The translations under genes were made by a program, and so were the position numbers. Under the pieces are notes generated by a model that was not told the DNA's origin, searched no databases, and was given only the letters and a program-made list of their open reading frames with translations. Shown piece after piece: positions 44,801 to 56,490 of a stretch of DNA of 64,000 nt (position 1 is the stretch's first letter; every line of letters starts with the position of its first letter). The stretch is from positions 620,001 through 684,000 of the forward strand of contig NZ_CP100604.1 of NCBI RefSeq assembly GCF_031202265.1, written 5' to 3'. Source of the stretch: Bradyrhizobium sp. Ash2021 (GTDB taxonomy: Bacteria; Pseudomonadota; Alphaproteobacteria; Rhizobiales; Xanthobacteraceae).

Positions 44801-47800
44801 GCCGCCTCCAACCCGTTCACCTCGCTGACCGGATCGGCGGACGATTTCATCAAGATCAACCAGTCGCTTTCGAACCATCTGGTCGACCTCGGCGGCGGCG
44901 CCAACGATACCGTCATGCTCGGCGTCACCGGCGGCTACAATCTCAACCTCGCAAACGTCGAACACCTCGTCGGCACGGCCGGCAACGACTTCGTGGGCTT
45001 GCTCTCCAACGTCAACGGCATGTCGATCGACATGGGCGGGGGCAACGACACCGTCAACCTCGCTAACGGCTCGAACTCGGTAAGCGTGACGAATGTCGAG
45101 AACCTCAACAGCAGCGACTTCGCCGCCGGAAGCGTCTCCAACGACATGTTGACGCTTCTGAATGACGTGAGCGGTCTGTCAGTCAACCTCGGCAACGGCA
45201 TCAACACCCTGAACCTCGCGGCCGGCGTCAACTCGTTCTCCAACGTATTCAACGTCGACACCATCAACGGCACCGCATCCGACGATACCCTCTCGGTCGG
45301 CAACGGCCTTTTCACCAACACCAACGACCTCTCGATCGACCTTGGCGCCGGCAACGACACGCTACAGATCGGCTCGACGTTTCTCAATGCCGCGCTCCAT
45401 AACGTCGAGCACCTGGTCGGCAGCGGTGGCGACGATTTCTACACGCTGACCAACGACGTCACCGGACTGAGCGTCGACCTCGGTGCCGGCAACGACAACC
45501 TCACCCTTGCCAACGGCACCAACTCGGTCAGCGTGTCAAACGTAGAAAGTATCCAGACCAACGACTTCAACGGAGCGCCCTCCGACGACACGCTGACCCT
45601 CCTCAACGACGTCTCGGGCGTCAACGTCAACATGCAGCAAGGTATCAACACGCTGAACCTCGCAGCTGGTGTCAATTCGCTCGGCAATGTCTTCAACGTC
45701 GACACCATCAACGGCACCACTTCCGACGACACCCTCAGCATCGGCGGCGGGCTTTTCACGACCACCAACGACCTCTCGATCGACCTCGGCGGCGGCGACG
45801 ATACACTCCAGTTCGGCGGGCAGTTCCTCAGCGCCGCGCTCCACAATGTCGAGCACCTGGTTGGAAGCGCCGGCGACGACTTCTACTCGCTGACAAACGA
45901 CCAGAACGGTTTGACCGTCGACCTTGGCGCAGGAAACAATAACCTGCAGATAGCGGCCGGCGCCAACACGCTGAGCCTGACCAACGTCCAGAGCATCGGT
46001 ACCAACGATTACGTTGGAGGAACCCCATCGTCGGACGACACGCTGACGCTGCTCGACGACGTCACCGGCGTGACGGTCAACCTGCAGCAGGGCGACAACA
46101 CGCTGAATCTCGCGGCAGGCACCAATTCCATCACCGCCTACAACGTCGAGCACATCAACGGCAGTGCTTCCGACGACGTGCTGACCATGCTCAACGACGC
46201 CGGTGGCGACACCATCGACCTCGGCGCCGGCAACGACACCTTAAATCTTACCGGATTTACGGGAGGCGTCACGGTCGCCAACGTCGAACACGTCAACGGC
46301 AGCGCCGCGACCGACTTCATCACCATCGCCAACACCACCGGAACCACCACCGTCACCGGCGGCGGGGGCGCGGATTTCATCACCGCCAGCGCCGCGAGCG
46401 ACATCATCGGTTACACGGATGCGTCAGAATCTTCCGCGGCCACGGGGGAAGACACAGTCACCAACTTCGACGCCGCGCACGACCAGTTCCTGCTCGACGG
46501 CGTCGCCGGCCTTGCCGGCTCCGTGCACTTCATGGCCTCCGGTGTACTCGATGGGTCGCCGGCAACGCCGCATGCCGAAGCCATTCTCGTCAATTCCGGC
46601 GGGCAGGAGCAACTCCAGATCGACGTCAACGGTGACGGCGTGATCGGCGCGGGCGACATCACCGTCGTCCTGAACAACCTCGTCGGCACCCTCAGCGACG
46701 CCAATTTTTCGGTCGTCACCGCCAACCACGCGCCGACCGACATCGGGCTGTCGAACGCGACGGTTGCGGAAAATAGCCCAGCGAACACCGTCGTCGGGAC
46801 TTTATCGGACACCGACCCTGACGCTGGCGATACCGCAAGCTACGTACTGACCAACGACGCCGGAGGCCTGTTCGCAATCTCGGGGGGTAATATCGTCACG
46901 ACCGCACCGCTCGATTTCGAGCAGGCGGCTTCCCATCAGGTCACCGTGCAGGTGACGGATTCGGCCGGCGCCACCTTCAGCAAGAACATCCAGATCGGTG
47001 TCACCAACGTCAACGAGGCGCCGACCGACATCACCCTGTCCAACGCATCGGTCCCGGAGAACACCCCGAACGGCATCGTCATCGGCAACCTTGCCGCGGT
47101 TGATCCGGACGCCGGAGACACCGCGACCTTCTCGCTGACCAACGACGCCGGAGGTCTGTTCAGCCTGATCGGCAACCAGGTCGTCGTGGCTGGTCCGCTC
47201 GACTACGAGCAGGCGACTTCGCACCAGATCACGGTACGCGTCACCGACAGCGGCGGCCTCACCTTCGACAAGACGTTGACCATCGCCACCACCAACGTCA
47301 ATGAGGCGCCGACGGCGGTCCTGTTGTCCAATGCATCGATCGCCGAAAACAGCCCCGCAAACACCGTGGTCGGCGCGCTGTCAGCGGTCGATCCGGACGC
47401 GGGCGACACCGCGACCTTCACGCTGACGAATGATGCCGGCGGGCTGTTCACGATCTCCGGCGGCAATCTCGTCACCACCGGTCCGCTCGACTTCGAGCAG
47501 GCGGCTTCGCACCAGGTGACGGTGCGGGCGACCGATTCGGGCGGGCTCACCCACGACACGACCTTTACGATCGCTACCACCAACGTCAACGAGGCCCCGA
47601 CCGCCATTTCGATCTCGGGTTCGACGATCGCGGCGACGAGCGCCATCGGAACCGTCGTCGGCGCCTTGTCGGGAGTGGATCCCGATGCCGGCGACACCGC
47701 GACGTTCACCCTCCTGGACAACGACGGCGGCCTGTTCGCGGTCTCCGGCGGCAATTTGGTCGTGGCCGGCAGCCTCGCCGGCGTCACGGTAGCAACCCAG

Positions 47801-50800
47801 AATGTCACCGTACGCGACACCGACGCCGGAGGTCTGACCTTCGACAAGGTGCTGGCGCTCACCGTGACCGGCATCCCGGGCAACACCTTCGCCGGCGACA
47901 GCGGCGACAACGTCCTCAACGGGACGCCCGGTAACGACCGGTTCCAGGGTTTTGCGGGCAACGACACCATCAATGGCGGGCTCGGGTTCGACCGCGCCAT
48001 CTACACGGATGCGACCGTCGGCATCGCCTTCAATCTCGCCTCCGGCACGGTCACCGGCGCGGGCGTTGGTACCGACACCCTGACGGGCATCGAGGGCCTC
48101 ATCGGCACCAACTTCGCCGATACCTTCGATGCCACCGGATTCACCGGCAGCACGGGTGTTCCCGGCACCCCGGTCGGCTTCAACGAATTTGAGGGCATGG
48201 GCGGCGACGACGTCATCACCGGCCTCATCAACAGCCAGGGCGCCGCGCTCACCCGCGTCTCCTATCTCGATGCGACCGCAGGCGTCACCGTCAATCTCAC
48301 CACCAGGACCGCTGATGGCGACGCGTCCGTCGGACACGACACCTTCACCACCACGATCTCGAACGTTCTCGGCTCGAGCTTCGCCGACACCCTGATCGGC
48401 AGCAACAACCCGTTCGGCACGGTCGAGGTGTTCGAAGGCCGCGGCGGCAACGACATCATCAACGGCGGCGGTGGCTTTGACCGTGCCGATTATATCAACG
48501 ACCTGACCGAGACGACGGGCATCACCGTCAATCTCGCTGCCGGAACGGTCACCGGCAGTTCCGTTGCGGGCAACGATACGCTGATTTCCGTCGAAGCCGT
48601 GCGCGGAACGGCCTTCGCCGACACCTACAACGCCGTCGGCTTCAGCGGCACCAGCACCAACGCCGGATCGCTCGGTACGTTCAACGAATTCACCGGCGGC
48701 GGCGGCAACGACACCATCATCGGCAACGGCAATACCCGTATCAGCTTCAACAACGCGACCGCGGGGGTCACGGTCGACATCGCTGCCGGCACTGACAGCG
48801 GTGATGCATCGGTCGGTAACGACACCTTCACCGGCGTCAACGCGGTCCAGGGGTCGATGTTCGCCGACACCATGCTCGGAGACGCGAACAACAACACCTT
48901 CACCGGCAACGGCGGCGACGATTACATCGACGGACGCGGCGGCTTTGATGTTGCCAGCTACAACAACATCTATCTTTCGACGGGCAGCATCACGGTCCAT
49001 CTTGCCGCAGGCATCGTGACAGGAGATTCTTCGATCGGTACCGATACGCTGCGCTCGATCGAGGGCATCCAGGGCACCGTCAACGCCGACACCTACGACG
49101 CGACCGGATACGGCTCGGCCGGCGCCCTCAACGTTGGTAACAACGGCCTCTTTAACCAGTTCGAGGGCCTCGGCGGAAACGACACCATCACCGGCAACGG
49201 TAACACGCGCGTCATCTACGCCAATGCGGCGGCTGCAGTCACGGTCGACCTGTCGCTCGGGACGGCGCACGGCACCGCCGCCGGAGACGCGGCCGCCATC
49301 GGAACCGACACCATCATCGGGGGCGTCAACAGCATCACCGGCTCGGCCTTCGGGGATGCGCTGACCGGAGACGGCAACAGCAACACCTTTGTCGGTGGCG
49401 GCGGCAACGACACCATCGACGGCGGCGGCGCCGGCGACATCGCGATCTATTCCGGGGCGCGCGCGAATTACGCGATCTCGACCGTGGCCGGCCAGACCAC
49501 GGTTGCGGACTCCGTTGCAGGCCGCGACGGAACCGACACGCTCACGAATGTCGAGGTGCTGCAGTTCAGCGACACCAATGTCCTGATCGCTTCCGGGAGT
49601 TCCGGAAGTCCGGTCGACCTTTCCGACAACAGGCTCTTCTTCGGTCCGACGACGAGTTCCTTCACGACGTTGACGGGATCTGCCGACGATTTCATCAAGA
49701 TCAGCCCGAGCCTGTCGGGACACCAGATCGACCTCGGCGCGGGCAGCAACGATACCGTCATCCTCGGCGTGACCGGAGGGTACAATCTGAATCTCGCCAA
49801 CGTCGAGCACCTGGTTGGCACCGGCGGCAACGACTCCGTCAGCCTGGTCAGCAACGTCAACGGCCTCACCATCGACATGGGCGGCGGCAACGACAGCATC
49901 AGCCTCGCTAACGGCTCGAATTCGGTGAGCGTGACCGGCGTCGAGATCCTCAGCGGTAGCGATTTCGCCGCCGGTAGCGTCTCCAACGATACGCTGACGC
50001 TTCTGAATGACGTCAACGGCCTGTCGGTCAACCTCGGCAATGGCATCAACACCCTGAACCTGACCGGCGGGGTCAACTCGTTCACCAACGTGTTCAACGT
50101 CGACACCATCAACGGCACCGCATCCGACGACACGCTCACGATCGGCAACGGACTTTTCACCAGCGCCAACGACCTCTCGATCGACTTGGGTGCCGGAAAC
50201 GACACGCTCAGTTTCGGATCGCAGTTCCTTACCGTAGCGCTCCACAACGTCGAGCACCTGGTCGGCAGTGGGGCGGATGACTTCTACACGCTGACCAACG
50301 ATGTAAGCGGCTTGACCGTCGACCTCGGCGTCGGCAACGACAACCTCACCCTGGCGGGTGGGGTCAATTCGATCGCCGTCACCAACGTCGAAAACATTCA
50401 GGCCAACGACTTCAACGGGGCGCCGTCCAACGACACGCTGACCCTCCTCAACGACGTCTCGGGCGTCAACGTCAACCTGCAACAGGGCGACAACACGCTC
50501 AATCTCGCCGCCGGAACCAACACGTTCGGGGACATCTTCAACGTCCAGCACATCAACGGAACCGCCTCCGACGACGTCCTGACCCTGACCGACGGCGCCT
50601 TCACCCCGGACAACAACCCTGTCATCGACCTCGGACCGGGCGACAATACGCTGAACTTCGGCGCCCAGGGCGTGTCGCTGACCGCGCTCAATATCGAGCA
50701 CATCAACGGCAGCGCCGCGGACAACAATCTGACGCTCAACAACGACGTCAGCAACGTCGCGATCGACCTCGGGACCGGCAACGACCATCTCAGCCTCGCT

Positions 50801-51577
50801 GACGGCGTCAACTCGGTCTCAGTCACGAACGTCGAGAGCATCAGCAGCAGCGACTTCACCGGCGGCACCGCGCCGTCGGATGACACCCTGACGCTGCTCT
50901 CCGACGTCTCCGGGGTTTCCGTCGACCTCGCAGACGGCAGTAACACGCTGAATCTAGCGGCGGGGACCAACTCGCTCGACAACCTCTTCAACATCAACCA
51001 TCTGAACGGAAGTTCGTCGGACGACGCACTGACCGTGACTCAGCAGTCCTTCGCCACGGTCTTCGACATGGGCGCAGGAAACGACGTCATCAACTTCGGT
51101 GCGCAGGCCAACGGCGTCACCGTGGTCAACGCCGAGACGGTGAACGGCAGCGACGGCAACGACTTCATCACCATCGGAAACACGTCGGGGAGCACGACGA
51201 TAACCGGAGGTCTTGGGGCGGATACCGTGGTCGCCGGTTCCACTCCGGTCAATTTCAACTTCACTGCCGCCGCCCAGTCCCAGACCGGGAACGGCGACAC
51301 CATCCTCAACTTCAACGCCGACAGCGACACCTTCACTTTCACGGGCATGTCGGGATCGAACGGCTTCACCGGACCGATACACTTCGTGGACACGGCCGCG
51401 TTCGACGGATCGGTGGGATCGCCGCACTCCTCGGCGCGGTTGGATGCGGTGGTGGGAGGAAACGCGACGCTTCAGATCGACGTCAACGGCGACGGCGTGA
51501 TGGGTGCAAACGATATCGAAATACACCTGACCAACTACACTGGAACACTGCACGACTCGAACTTCCTGGTGATTTAA
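38888..51577 (+). CDS. Giant VCBS/RTX/cadherin-like repeat protein, 4,229 residues
   Basis: Layout by residue. About 5-950: nine VCBS repeats of about 104 residues ([56 protein letters not shown]). 950-1350: bridge with an SdrD B-like segment ([20 protein letters not shown]). 1350-1405: RTX calcium nonapeptides ([20 protein letters not shown]). 1405-2608: long beta-repeat block. 2613-2996: four cadherin-like repeats ([20 protein letters not shown]). 2998-3035: short RTX. 3035-4229: second copy of the block. No N-terminal signal. The C-terminus ([20 protein letters not shown], ending FLVI) is of type I secretion kind. Likely a calcium-stiffened surface adhesin or biofilm protein. No secretion genes adjacent. 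ATG 38888 with GAGAGGGG upstream. Confidence 0.9.
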   Translation: MSNSAAIIGTPTVSTITEDTNNLQTLVAAGSISISDANAGQAAFKTTVKAASGDLGSLTIAANGAYVYSVADSKVQYLGAGDTKVDTFTITSLDGTTKQVSFTIIGVNDAAVIGTPTVVDVTEDATNPTLKATGSISISDVDQNQAAFKTTVTPAAGDLGTLVLHSNGSYTYSVADSAVQFLGAGQVKTDTFTVTALDGTTKQISFNIHGTNDAAVIGTPTVHDVTEDATSPTLTAVGSISISDADLGQAAFKTSVISASGNLGNLVIAANGTYTYSVADSAVQYLGAGQTKVDTFTVTSLDGTTKQVTFTIHGVNDAAVIGTPTVHDVTEDATNPLLYAIGTVSITDADQGQAAFQPALLAGNGNLGVLAIGSNGAYIYTVADSAVQYLGAGDTRVDTFTLTALDGTTKQVTFTIHGTNDAAVIGTPTVHEVTEDVNVSSTGNLTAAGTISIADADQNQSSFQTSVMAAPGTLGHLTIASNGAYSYTVADNLVQYLGATDTKIETFTVTAFDGTQKQVSFTIHGANDAAVIGDPTIHDVTKNASPVTLTAVGTISISDVDQNQSSFQTSVISAVGNLGNLTIAANGAYTYSVANSATQSLGAADVKVDTFTVTALDGTTKAVSFTIHGGSGANNPAVIGDPTNAVVTEDVGGATLTASGTISVTDPDAGQAAFQTTTTPGADNLGTLVLQSNGSYTYSVADSAVQYLGLGDTRVDTFTIKSVDGTSKVVSFTIQGANDAAVIGDPVAHTVTEDSGGATLTATGKLTISDVDQNQSSFHPGSVADASNLGALTLAADGTYTYSVANSATQFLGAADTKVDTFTVTALDGTTKVISFTIQGVNDAAVIGTPTVHDVTEDSNVSNGNLTASGTISISDADQGQASFQTGVTGAIGNLGSLTLSANGAYIYTVPDSATQYLGASDTKTDTFTVTALDGTTQQVSFAIHGAQDAPTLTVGSTASGLDNANISLSIAVGLIDTSNTLAVSISGVPSGYTLTHGTISDDGSTWTVAPAELGTLALVPVGGLAQAGNFNLHVVASSGDGTHTASTSAHIAVTVSANPSEMSGLAEDGYIAGATVFADANHNGILDPGEAHTTTNADGSFTLSGGSGPLVMFGGTDISTNLCFTGVLSAPEGSTVVTPLTTLIAAIVATGTVDHPISATDAASQVAAAFGLDPGTVLTTFDPVLAAISGNAAESAIGSAILSAGIQVQSTVAQVSAVGGSSGAVFAAIANTVTTSVTNSTTVDLSAHSTVQNIVSNSHVSAVAASAVTDVVSAANASIQSAGADLTALAQAAVVAQGAATTQLANTNFTDMAQLTALHDTYVTDLGAQVSAAVVGVTGLALLGTLGADVLTGGAGNDAIDGLDGNDTINGGAGNDLLYGNNGNDTLIGGAGDDRLDGGAGYDRASYADAAAGVTIDLTAGTVHGTAANDVANVGNDTLVSIEAVTGSAFADSYNAAGFTGSTGLPGRPAGFNEFEGGGGDDTIIGTVNASGEILTRISYVSASAGVTVDIAAGTGHGTAAGDVANVGNDTFTNVNSIVGSAYDDVLLGSNNPNGTFEQYDGRGGNDLINGRGGYDFAVYNNDPATTSGITVHLAAGTVTGDATIGTDTLLSVEAVRGTNFADTYDATGFSGASANAGSLGTFNNFDGEGGNDTIIGNGNTRIQYSQSLAAVTVDIAAGTAHGTAAGDVANVGTDTFSGVNAVMGSMFDDTLLGSNGNETFMGLAGNDYIDGRGGFDVAQYSNLTYTTGAISVDMASGTVIGDASTGTDTLRSIEGVQGTIFDDTYVATGYGVAGALNVGNNGTFNQFEGMGGNDTITGNGNTRVIYANAAAAVTVDLSLGTAHGTAAGDAAGVGTDTFTGGVFSITGSAFGDTLIGDGNSNMFVGGGGNDTIDGGAGGDIAIFSGTRGQYTISTNGAGQTTVTDTVAGRDGTDTLTNVEVLQFTNANVLIASGSSANPVDLSDNRLFFNAASNPFTSLTGSADDFIKINQSLSNHLVDLGGGANDTVMLGVTGGYNLNLANVEHLVGTAGNDFVGLLSNVNGMSIDMGGGNDTVNLANGSNSVSVTNVENLNSSDFAAGSVSNDMLTLLNDVSGLSVNLGNGINTLNLAAGVNSFSNVFNVDTINGTASDDTLSVGNGLFTNTNDLSIDLGAGNDTLQIGSTFLNAALHNVEHLVGSGGDDFYTLTNDVTGLSVDLGAGNDNLTLANGTNSVSVSNVESIQTNDFNGAPSDDTLTLLNDVSGVNVNMQQGINTLNLAAGVNSLGNVFNVDTINGTTSDDTLSIGGGLFTTTNDLSIDLGGGDDTLQFGGQFLSAALHNVEHLVGSAGDDFYSLTNDQNGLTVDLGAGNNNLQIAAGANTLSLTNVQSIGTNDYVGGTPSSDDTLTLLDDVTGVTVNLQQGDNTLNLAAGTNSITAYNVEHINGSASDDVLTMLNDAGGDTIDLGAGNDTLNLTGFTGGVTVANVEHVNGSAATDFITIANTTGTTTVTGGGGADFITASAASDIIGYTDASESSAATGEDTVTNFDAAHDQFLLDGVAGLAGSVHFMASGVLDGSPATPHAEAILVNSGGQEQLQIDVNGDGVIGAGDITVVLNNLVGTLSDANFSVVTANHAPTDIGLSNATVAENSPANTVVGTLSDTDPDAGDTASYVLTNDAGGLFAISGGNIVTTAPLDFEQAASHQVTVQVTDSAGATFSKNIQIGVTNVNEAPTDITLSNASVPENTPNGIVIGNLAAVDPDAGDTATFSLTNDAGGLFSLIGNQVVVAGPLDYEQATSHQITVRVTDSGGLTFDKTLTIATTNVNEAPTAVLLSNASIAENSPANTVVGALSAVDPDAGDTATFTLTNDAGGLFTISGGNLVTTGPLDFEQAASHQVTVRATDSGGLTHDTTFTIATTNVNEAPTAISISGSTIAATSAIGTVVGALSGVDPDAGDTATFTLLDNDGGLFAVSGGNLVVAGSLAGVTVATQNVTVRDTDAGGLTFDKVLALTVTGIPGNTFAGDSGDNVLNGTPGNDRFQGFAGNDTINGGLGFDRAIYTDATVGIAFNLASGTVTGAGVGTDTLTGIEGLIGTNFADTFDATGFTGSTGVPGTPVGFNEFEGMGGDDVITGLINSQGAALTRVSYLDATAGVTVNLTTRTADGDASVGHDTFTTTISNVLGSSFADTLIGSNNPFGTVEVFEGRGGNDIINGGGGFDRADYINDLTETTGITVNLAAGTVTGSSVAGNDTLISVEAVRGTAFADTYNAVGFSGTSTNAGSLGTFNEFTGGGGNDTIIGNGNTRISFNNATAGVTVDIAAGTDSGDASVGNDTFTGVNAVQGSMFADTMLGDANNNTFTGNGGDDYIDGRGGFDVASYNNIYLSTGSITVHLAAGIVTGDSSIGTDTLRSIEGIQGTVNADTYDATGYGSAGALNVGNNGLFNQFEGLGGNDTITGNGNTRVIYANAAAAVTVDLSLGTAHGTAAGDAAAIGTDTIIGGVNSITGSAFGDALTGDGNSNTFVGGGGNDTIDGGGAGDIAIYSGARANYAISTVAGQTTVADSVAGRDGTDTLTNVEVLQFSDTNVLIASGSSGSPVDLSDNRLFFGPTTSSFTTLTGSADDFIKISPSLSGHQIDLGAGSNDTVILGVTGGYNLNLANVEHLVGTGGNDSVSLVSNVNGLTIDMGGGNDSISLANGSNSVSVTGVEILSGSDFAAGSVSNDTLTLLNDVNGLSVNLGNGINTLNLTGGVNSFTNVFNVDTINGTASDDTLTIGNGLFTSANDLSIDLGAGNDTLSFGSQFLTVALHNVEHLVGSGADDFYTLTNDVSGLTVDLGVGNDNLTLAGGVNSIAVTNVENIQANDFNGAPSNDTLTLLNDVSGVNVNLQQGDNTLNLAAGTNTFGDIFNVQHINGTASDDVLTLTDGAFTPDNNPVIDLGPGDNTLNFGAQGVSLTALNIEHINGSAADNNLTLNNDVSNVAIDLGTGNDHLSLADGVNSVSVTNVESISSSDFTGGTAPSDDTLTLLSDVSGVSVDLADGSNTLNLAAGTNSLDNLFNINHLNGSSSDDALTVTQQSFATVFDMGAGNDVINFGAQANGVTVVNAETVNGSDGNDFITIGNTSGSTTITGGLGADTVVAGSTPVNFNFTAAAQSQTGNGDTILNFNADSDTFTFTGMSGSNGFTGPIHFVDTAAFDGSVGSPHSSARLDAVVGGNATLQIDVNGDGVMGANDIEIHLTNYTGTLHDSNFLVI
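38903..41735 (+). repeat. Nine tandem VCBS-type repeats
   Basis: Nine units of about 310-318 bases, each encoding 'AAVIG-x-P-x-x-x-x-VTED' to 'FTI-x-G-x-ND'. They differ at many synonymous and some coding positions, so they are old and selected for protein sequence, not recent copies. Most vary in the first 25 residues (insert DVNVSSTGN in unit 5). Confidence 0.85.
43090..46711 (+). repeat. RTX-associated block, copy A
   Basis: About 3.6 kb, homologous to 47987-51577. It opens with [20 protein letters not shown] and closes with [32 protein letters not shown], the same closing signature as the protein's true C-terminus. Parts match copy B at nearly every residue but differ at synonymous positions. 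Confidence 0.85.
46726..47875 (+). repeat. Four cadherin-like tandem repeats
   Basis: Four units of about 290 bases: '[21 protein letters not shown]', '[20 protein letters not shown]', '[20 protein letters not shown]'. The last is divergent. They sit exactly between block copies A and B. Confidence 0.85.
47987..51577 (+). repeat. RTX-associated block, copy B
   Basis: Second copy of the 3.6-kb block, starting [20 protein letters not shown] and ending at the protein's C-terminus. A sub-block with [18 protein letters not shown] and LTLLNDVSG motifs recurs inside both copies. Confidence 0.85.
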
Positions 51578-52143
51578 GCAGGTCCGCGACAAATCTTTCG
51601 TCACGCGCGTGATGATCGAGCCCCTGGAGGATAGTGCATCCGTCCATCCTCTGTGCAGCGACGAAAGGCTGATCGGAAAACCTCAGTTGATTCGAACAGT
51701 CTCGGTCCACTCGACCGACGTCGGGTTCTGGCGGGCGCAAAGCGGACATTTGTGCGCGCTCAGACCGTCCGAGCCGGTGAATGATCGAGCATAGAGTTGA
51801 GGCCTTGTCAGAGCTTGCGGCGATGTTCCATAGCGCCTAACGCGCGATTTTCAGTGTCCGGTGCTCGGCTGATAGCGAGGTTCGGGAAATCCCGTCTGAC
51901 GTGTTGCCGCCATTCGTCAGCTCGCGTCGAAAGGACTAATGTGCCGGGCATAGTTTGGCATGTCCTCTCACTACGGCGCCCGATGCATGGTGTAACCAAA
52001 GAAGTATGTTCGTCCACCCGTCCGCTCGTTAACTCTGGTGCGAAACTTTTCTACTATGCGATGAAATTCCTGCGCGGCTGCCCCTTAAGTGCCTGATTCA
52101 GTCCTAAGCTCAGAGTCAATTCGCATACTCGGATCATGCGGGG
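51578..52143. other. Non-coding stretch after the giant gene
   Basis: About 570 bases without a supportable gene. TCACGCGCGTGA (51600-51611) is a short palindrome just past the stop, without a T-run, so a terminator is only possible. 51720-51790 has a segment (GCGCAAAGCGGACAT) like the interspersed repeats elsewhere. Confidence 0.35.
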
Positions 52144-52629
52144 TTGGCCGTGATCAGGACACTGTGGCTTGCGGTTCTTTGTTCGAGTGGCGTAGGTGCA
52201 ATGGTCGCTATTGGCGCCGGAACTTCGACGCCTCCGCCGACCGTGGGAGCTTCACCGGAGCAAGCGACCGTCGGCAAAACCTTTTCACAGGATACGTTGA
52301 CCAAGGCAGACAAGTTGGAAATTGCATACGTTGGTGACGCCGTCGCCGTGGAGCCAGCCATGCTGGTTGCGAAGGCGCCTGACGAGCCTGTACCACAACG
52401 TCCTAGCCCAACAGCGACGCCCAAGATTGTGAGCCGGCATTGGCACGATCCCAACGCCAAGAAGTCCGCAGCCGTGTCTCTCGGCCGACGCATCAAGGTT
52501 CAAGAGCCGAAGAAGAGTAAGAATGTCGACCATGGGAAAGCAACCGTCGATCTCAGGGCCTGTCGGCGCCCGGAGGGCTTTGCGGGGTTGTTAAGGGCAT
52601 TGAACCTCTCGGCAGGATGCGACACGTAG
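52144..52629 (+). CDS. Secreted hypothetical protein of Bradyrhizobium type
   Basis: A 161-residue protein with an N-terminal signal or anchor (TLWLAVLCSSGVGAMVAIGA), a Pro/Thr-rich spacer, KADKLEIAYVGDAVAVEPAM, and a conserved basic tail SRHWHDPNAKKSAAVSLGRR, then KATVDLRACRRPEGFAGLLR. The tail's Cys pair (LRAC..., ...GCDT) may form a disulfide. TTG 52144 or GTG 52150 is the start; no strong ribosome site separates them. Similar small exported proteins of unknown role are common in this genus. Confidence 0.6.
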   Translation: MAVIRTLWLAVLCSSGVGAMVAIGAGTSTPPPTVGASPEQATVGKTFSQDTLTKADKLEIAYVGDAVAVEPAMLVAKAPDEPVPQRPSPTATPKIVSRHWHDPNAKKSAAVSLGRRIKVQEPKKSKNVDHGKATVDLRACRRPEGFAGLLRALNLSAGCDT

Positions 52630-52717
52630 TTGGCTTTGGTCGGCGCCCCCTTTAATCACAACTGCGATAGTCGTGCGATTGTCCTGCCCACCGACAACTG
52701 GTCGACAAGGCGAGGCT

Positions 52718-53188
52718 TCAATGCAGGTTGAATAGGTTTCTCACCAGCTGCCCGGAAATGATATCCGCGAAGGATAATCTGGTCGGCGGAATGGTCGTCG
52801 CTGAGCTGCGGCTCGCGACCGCAGGCGTGCTCGCCAATGGCGGTTGGTTAGCCGCAACCTGAGGACCCTGCCGTTTAATGACCTTCCGCCTTTTTTTATC
52901 AACGTCGACTACTGGCGGAGGCGGAAGCGCTGACGCGTACGACTGCGGTGGGGATGGTTCGCCTGTCATTGCGAGCCCGACCAGCGCTGGTGGCGGGACG
53001 ATGGTGGGCTGGCTGGTGTCAATGACAACACGTTCGGGGGGCTGCTGAACCGAAGCTATCCGAATGACCGGCCTGTTGATTGGGTCACCCGCTGTTTCGG
53101 GCAAAGATTTGGGCAGGAACCAATCTGCTGCAAACAGTAACGCAAGAAGCGATGCGCCAACCCAGGCTATGTACCGTCCGATAGGCAT
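52718..53188 (-). CDS. Membrane-anchored hypothetical protein
   Basis: A 156-residue protein with an N-terminal helix (GRYIAWVGASLLALLFAADW, residues 4-23) followed by a Pro-rich extended region (SQPTIVPPPALVGLAMTGEP, SALPPPPVVDVDKKRRKVIK), probably periplasmic. The ATG at 53186-53188 was chosen because GAGAGA lies about 7 bases upstream; the longer in-frame extension has no signal and looks non-coding. Its companion at 52144 has a similar basic/Pro style. Function unknown. Confidence 0.6.
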   Translation of the reverse strand: MPIGRYIAWVGASLLALLFAADWFLPKSLPETAGDPINRPVIRIASVQQPPERVVIDTSQPTIVPPPALVGLAMTGEPSPPQSYASALPPPPVVDVDKKRRKVIKRQGPQVAANQPPLASTPAVASRSSATTIPPTRLSFADIISGQLVRNLFNLH

Positions 53189-53499
53189 AACCATCTCTCG
53201 CCGCAATACTGACGTGACGAGCAAATGCCGTAATTCCTGATAGTTCGTAACCGCGGCGCGGTTCCTTGAACGATCTTGCAACGTGGTTACTGCTGGAATT
53301 GCGTAAGGGCCGCTGACGCACCGCAGTCGCAAACAGATTATTACGCTGTTAAGTCGCGTTCGAAGGCTATAGAGCCGTGCAGCGGCAGAGTTACTTGGAA
53401 ATTGGCGTTCGCGAGAATTTCGGAGCCGCTCGATTTTTGACTTTTTCAACAGTATCGGCGCAAATCGTGACTTCTCTAAACGGCGGCGACACGCCGGGC

Positions 53500-53676
53500 T
53501 TAAAAATGCCTGCCGGCCAGAAGGGCGAGCAGTACCGCGCCCGAGGTTGTACTGACCGCGACCATATTGATCAGGTTTTGCGTTGCCACCGATGCCATTG
53601 ATGCTGCGCGGGCCGGCGCCGGGCTGGTCTTTGATTTTTTGCGTTTCGCCGTTTGTGGTCTTGTCTTCGCACCCAT
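53500..53676 (-). CDS. Small membrane protein, 58 residues
   Basis: An ATG at 53674-53676 opens a 58-codon frame: a basic, Ala/Pro-rich first half (KTRPQTAKRKKSKTSPAPAR), then NLINMVAVSTTSGAVLLALL, a membrane helix, and a short AGRHF tail. Positive-inside charge suggests an N-in single-pass topology. The frame is clean and the composition protein-like, but no homologue is recalled. Upstream GGGG suggests a weak ribosome site. Confidence 0.45.
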   Translation of the reverse strand: MGAKTRPQTAKRKKSKTSPAPARAASMASVATQNLINMVAVSTTSGAVLLALLAGRHF

Positions 53677-53900
53677 TGCATTCCCCGGAGATGGCGGGTC
53701 AGGCCGCTTGGCGGCCTGACCCTGACGCGTTCCCTGTCGAGGTTCGTCCCCGATCTGGAAGCCACCATGTCATGGGCCCGGCCGTGAAAGCTTAAGGGGG
53801 CTGGTAAATCAAAGCTGACCCAGGCTGATGGTTTACGAATTCGCGAGCACGGTGTTCCGAACCAGGACCGCTGTAGTCAGCGCAATAGATTTCGAGCGAC

Positions 53901-54095
53901 TTAGGTGCCGCCCTTCTTCACGATCTGATATCCGTTAGCCGCCAGATCCAGAAGGATGGCCTTGGCGATGTGGGTGCTTTGGTCCGGCGCAATCCACTCA
54001 TAGTCGAGGTTTGGGCCGCCGTCGCCCTCGGGATATTTGATGAAGGCGGTGTGAATTGCGTTCGTGATCAAAAGTTCTAGTGCATCGGCTGACAT
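53901..54095 (-). CDS. Small conserved hypothetical protein
   Basis: A 64-residue soluble protein: MSADALELLITNAIHTAFIK, then GGPNLDYEWIAPDQSTHIAK and AILLDLAANGYQIVKKGGT. A GGAGAG ribosome site lies 6 bases before the ATG at 54093-54095, favoured over a longer frame from 54176. The helix-loop-helix pattern and 'EW-x-x-P-x-x-S-x-x-x-A-x-x-I-L-x-x-L' look conserved, but no function is known. Confidence 0.6.
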   Translation of the reverse strand: MSADALELLITNAIHTAFIKYPEGDGGPNLDYEWIAPDQSTHIAKAILLDLAANGYQIVKKGGT

Positions 54096-54344
54096 GATGT
54101 CTCTCCAATATTGAGCAAAGCTATCGCATTGTTTGGGGCAATATCGCCCAGATTTCCTGGGGTTAGGCAAATACAATTCGACCGTTCGGACGCCTCGCCC
54201 AACGCGCCGCGGGGTTAGTTTTCCGCAATCTCTCGTTAGCGGCGTACTACCGGCAACATTAGCCCCACGATTCTTGACCCTTGCGGTTACTGCGCCCGCC
54301 CACCATCATTGGTGCCAATTCTTTATCGCAGCCAGGTGGTAATC

Positions 54345-55181
54345 ATGCTGGGCACGAGTAGTTGGCAGCTCCGCGACGGTGAACAAATCATTGCTTGCAA
54401 CAGAAGCCTCTTGGGTCATAGGCACTTTTTGATCGGAATCACCCGCATTCGCAATGAAGCACTTATTCTCCGAGATACACTGGACTACGTCGGCAAGCAC
54501 GTAGATGCGATAGTCGCCTATGATGACGCGAGTACGGATCGAACGCTGGAGATTCTTGGCGGGCACCCAAAAGTCGCTCTGATTGTGACAAATCGGTCGT
54601 GGGAAGCGGACATCGAGGCGCGACGGATTGCCGAGGGTCGACATCGCGGACTTTTGCTGCAGACGGCGCGCGAACACTTGCAGTTCGACTGGATGTTTTG
54701 CTTCGATGCGGACGAGCGCGTTACCGGAGATCTACGCGGATACCTGGAAGGAACTCGTTCTGGCGATTACGACGGCGTGCGGGTTCAACTGTTCGACGCC
54801 TATATGACTCCTGGCGATCATGCACCCTATCAAGCCGATTGCGAACTATTGGGCTTTCGTCGTTTCTTCGGCCCGGAACGGCGAGACATTCTGATGTTGT
54901 GGCGAAATCGGCCTGAGGTCATCTTCGCAAAGTACCATGGGCGAGAGCCGGCCGGCGTAGAACGCGTGGCGACCGGTCTGTATTGCCAACACTATGGTAA
55001 GTCGTTGTCGGTCGAACATTGGGAAGAGACTTGCGAATACTACATGCGACACTTTCCGTTCGATACCTACGGGCGAAAATGGCGCGATCGCAAAGGTCGG
55101 GCAATCCACACCCAATCTGACTTCATGCGGCCCTTGTACGAGTGGGGTGACACGCTCTTCGCGAATGCGGTCAAGATGTGA
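54345..55181 (+). CDS. Family 2-like glycosyltransferase
   Basis: A 278-residue GT-A-like protein of the PF13704/PF13641 kind: HFLIGITRIRNEALILRDTL, DAIVAYDDASTDRTLEILGG, FDWMFCFDADERVTGDLRGY (D-x-D metal motif as DAD), then DYDGVRVQLFDAYMTPGD and CQHYGKSLSVEHWEETCEYY. It is intact and lone, so the acceptor is unknown; extracellular polysaccharide or cell-surface sugar is a possibility. ATG 54345 with AGGTGG 5 bases upstream is preferred to ATG 54309. Confidence 0.8.
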   Translation: MLGTSSWQLRDGEQIIACNRSLLGHRHFLIGITRIRNEALILRDTLDYVGKHVDAIVAYDDASTDRTLEILGGHPKVALIVTNRSWEADIEARRIAEGRHRGLLLQTAREHLQFDWMFCFDADERVTGDLRGYLEGTRSGDYDGVRVQLFDAYMTPGDHAPYQADCELLGFRRFFGPERRDILMLWRNRPEVIFAKYHGREPAGVERVATGLYCQHYGKSLSVEHWEETCEYYMRHFPFDTYGRKWRDRKGRAIHTQSDFMRPLYEWGDTLFANAVKM

Positions 55182-55296
55182 CTTGTCCGAAAATCGAGCG
55201 CGCCTTCCGCCCGGTGCCAATGTGGCCGCTTGGCTGACAGGCTCACGCCGAGTTTCTCACGCAGAGTGCCGGAATATTTTTGGGCAAAACGGTCAA

Positions 55297-56490
55297 CTAG
55301 ATCAGCGAATGCAAAGCCCTGACCGCGGCCTCGCGGCTCTCGACAGGAACAAATAAATTCATCGAATGCGGCGACAAAACATATTTGTCGGCGATAATCC
55401 CCTGGCGTTGCAGAATCTGAATCGCCTTGAACGGCAAGTCCGAAGAAACGCCGCCGAAGCAAGTGAGGCTCACCGAACTTAAAGCCTCACGCTGTTGACG
55501 CAAGTCTTTGCTGCTTTCCAGCGTGCGCAGCAAAGCGTCGAGCGACTCCGAATCGGAAGTCATCATAATGCGCGTTTTTCCGCCGGTAAAAGCCGAGGCG
55601 AGGAGCTGCGGCCAGGATAGGCCGCTTTGTTTAAGATGCTGCGCGAATTTCTCAAAGCCCTGATTGAGATCCGCCGAATCGATCTCCACATGCTCAATGC
55701 GAGCCATTGAGTTAACGGCCAAAACTTTTCCGCTTTCCATCCCCATCACCTCTCTTATCACTTGCGTGCTGTGTCCAGCGCCGCCCAATTTTTTCAGAAC
55801 CAAAGGAACGTTTTGGCTTTGTGCCAGCTCAACGCTGCGAAAATGCAAGACCTTGGCGCCCCAAAAACACATTTCGGATAGCGATGTAAAATCCAGCTGA
55901 CGCAAGGGTTTTGAATCGGCCACGATGCGCGGATCGGCCGAGCAAACTCCGTCGACCTCTTTGATGATCTCACAGCACTCGGCTTTTAGCGCCGCCGCCA
56001 TGGCGACCGCAGTGGTATCGCTGCCACCTCGGCCCAGCGTGGTGATTTCTTTGGTCGCCGGGTTCACGCCCTGAAAGCCGGCCAAAACCACGATGCGTCC
56101 GCGGTCGAGTTCTTCGCGCACGCGAATGGGCCGCACATCCAAAATGCGTGCGGAAGAGTGGGATTCGTCGGTCATCACTCCGGCTTGACTGCCGGTAAAA
56201 CTAATCGCCGGCACGCCGAAATCGGACAGCGCCATGCTCATTAGAGACATACTGATGCGCTCACCGGTGGTTAGCAACATATCGAGTTCGCGGCGATTGG
56301 GATGCGAGCTTACTTGATAAGCCATTTTAACGAGTTCGTCGGTGGTCTTACCCATCGCTGAAACGATCGCTACGACCCGATGACCACGCTTGTGCAGGTC
56401 GGCGAGACTGCTCGCGACCGCGCGGATTTTTGCCGGCGTTTCAAGACAGGTGCCGCCGTATTTTTGCACGATGATGGGATTGTTGCGCAT
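55297..56490 (-). CDS. Aspartate kinase, likely acquired
   Basis: A complete 397-residue aspartokinase: [20 protein letters not shown] (ATP site), [100 protein letters not shown], then two ACT domains (from about 265). It phosphorylates aspartate in Lys/Thr/Met synthesis. The KYGGTC start and the Met/Ser-rich style resemble deltaproteobacterial (Bdellovibrio-like) enzymes more than the usual KFGGTS of rhizobial LysC. It is AT-richer than its neighbours, with a weak ribosome site. Probably horizontally acquired, with a core copy elsewhere. Confidence 0.85.
   Translation of the reverse strand: MRNNPIIVQKYGGTCLETPAKIRAVASSLADLHKRGHRVVAIVSAMGKTTDELVKMAYQVSSHPNRRELDMLLTTGERISMSLMSMALSDFGVPAISFTGSQAGVMTDESHSSARILDVRPIRVREELDRGRIVVLAGFQGVNPATKEITTLGRGGSDTTAVAMAAALKAECCEIIKEVDGVCSADPRIVADSKPLRQLDFTSLSEMCFWGAKVLHFRSVELAQSQNVPLVLKKLGGAGHSTQVIREVMGMESGKVLAVNSMARIEHVEIDSADLNQGFEKFAQHLKQSGLSWPQLLASAFTGGKTRIMMTSDSESLDALLRTLESSKDLRQQREALSSVSLTCFGGVSSDLPFKAIQILQRQGIIADKYVLSPHSMNLFVPVESREAAVRALHSLI

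Noticed and set aside
43892..44965. Minus-strand open frame of 357 codons, and other long antisense frames from 42245 to 51604
   Set aside because: Shadows of the giant gene, without independent coding signals.
47381..50788. Minus-strand open frame of 1,135 codons inside the giant gene
   Set aside because: It is antisense to GC-rich tandem repeats. The translation is a low-complexity Val/Asp/Gly/Arg mirror of the repeats, with no domains or ribosome site. The plus-strand frame has recognisable families.
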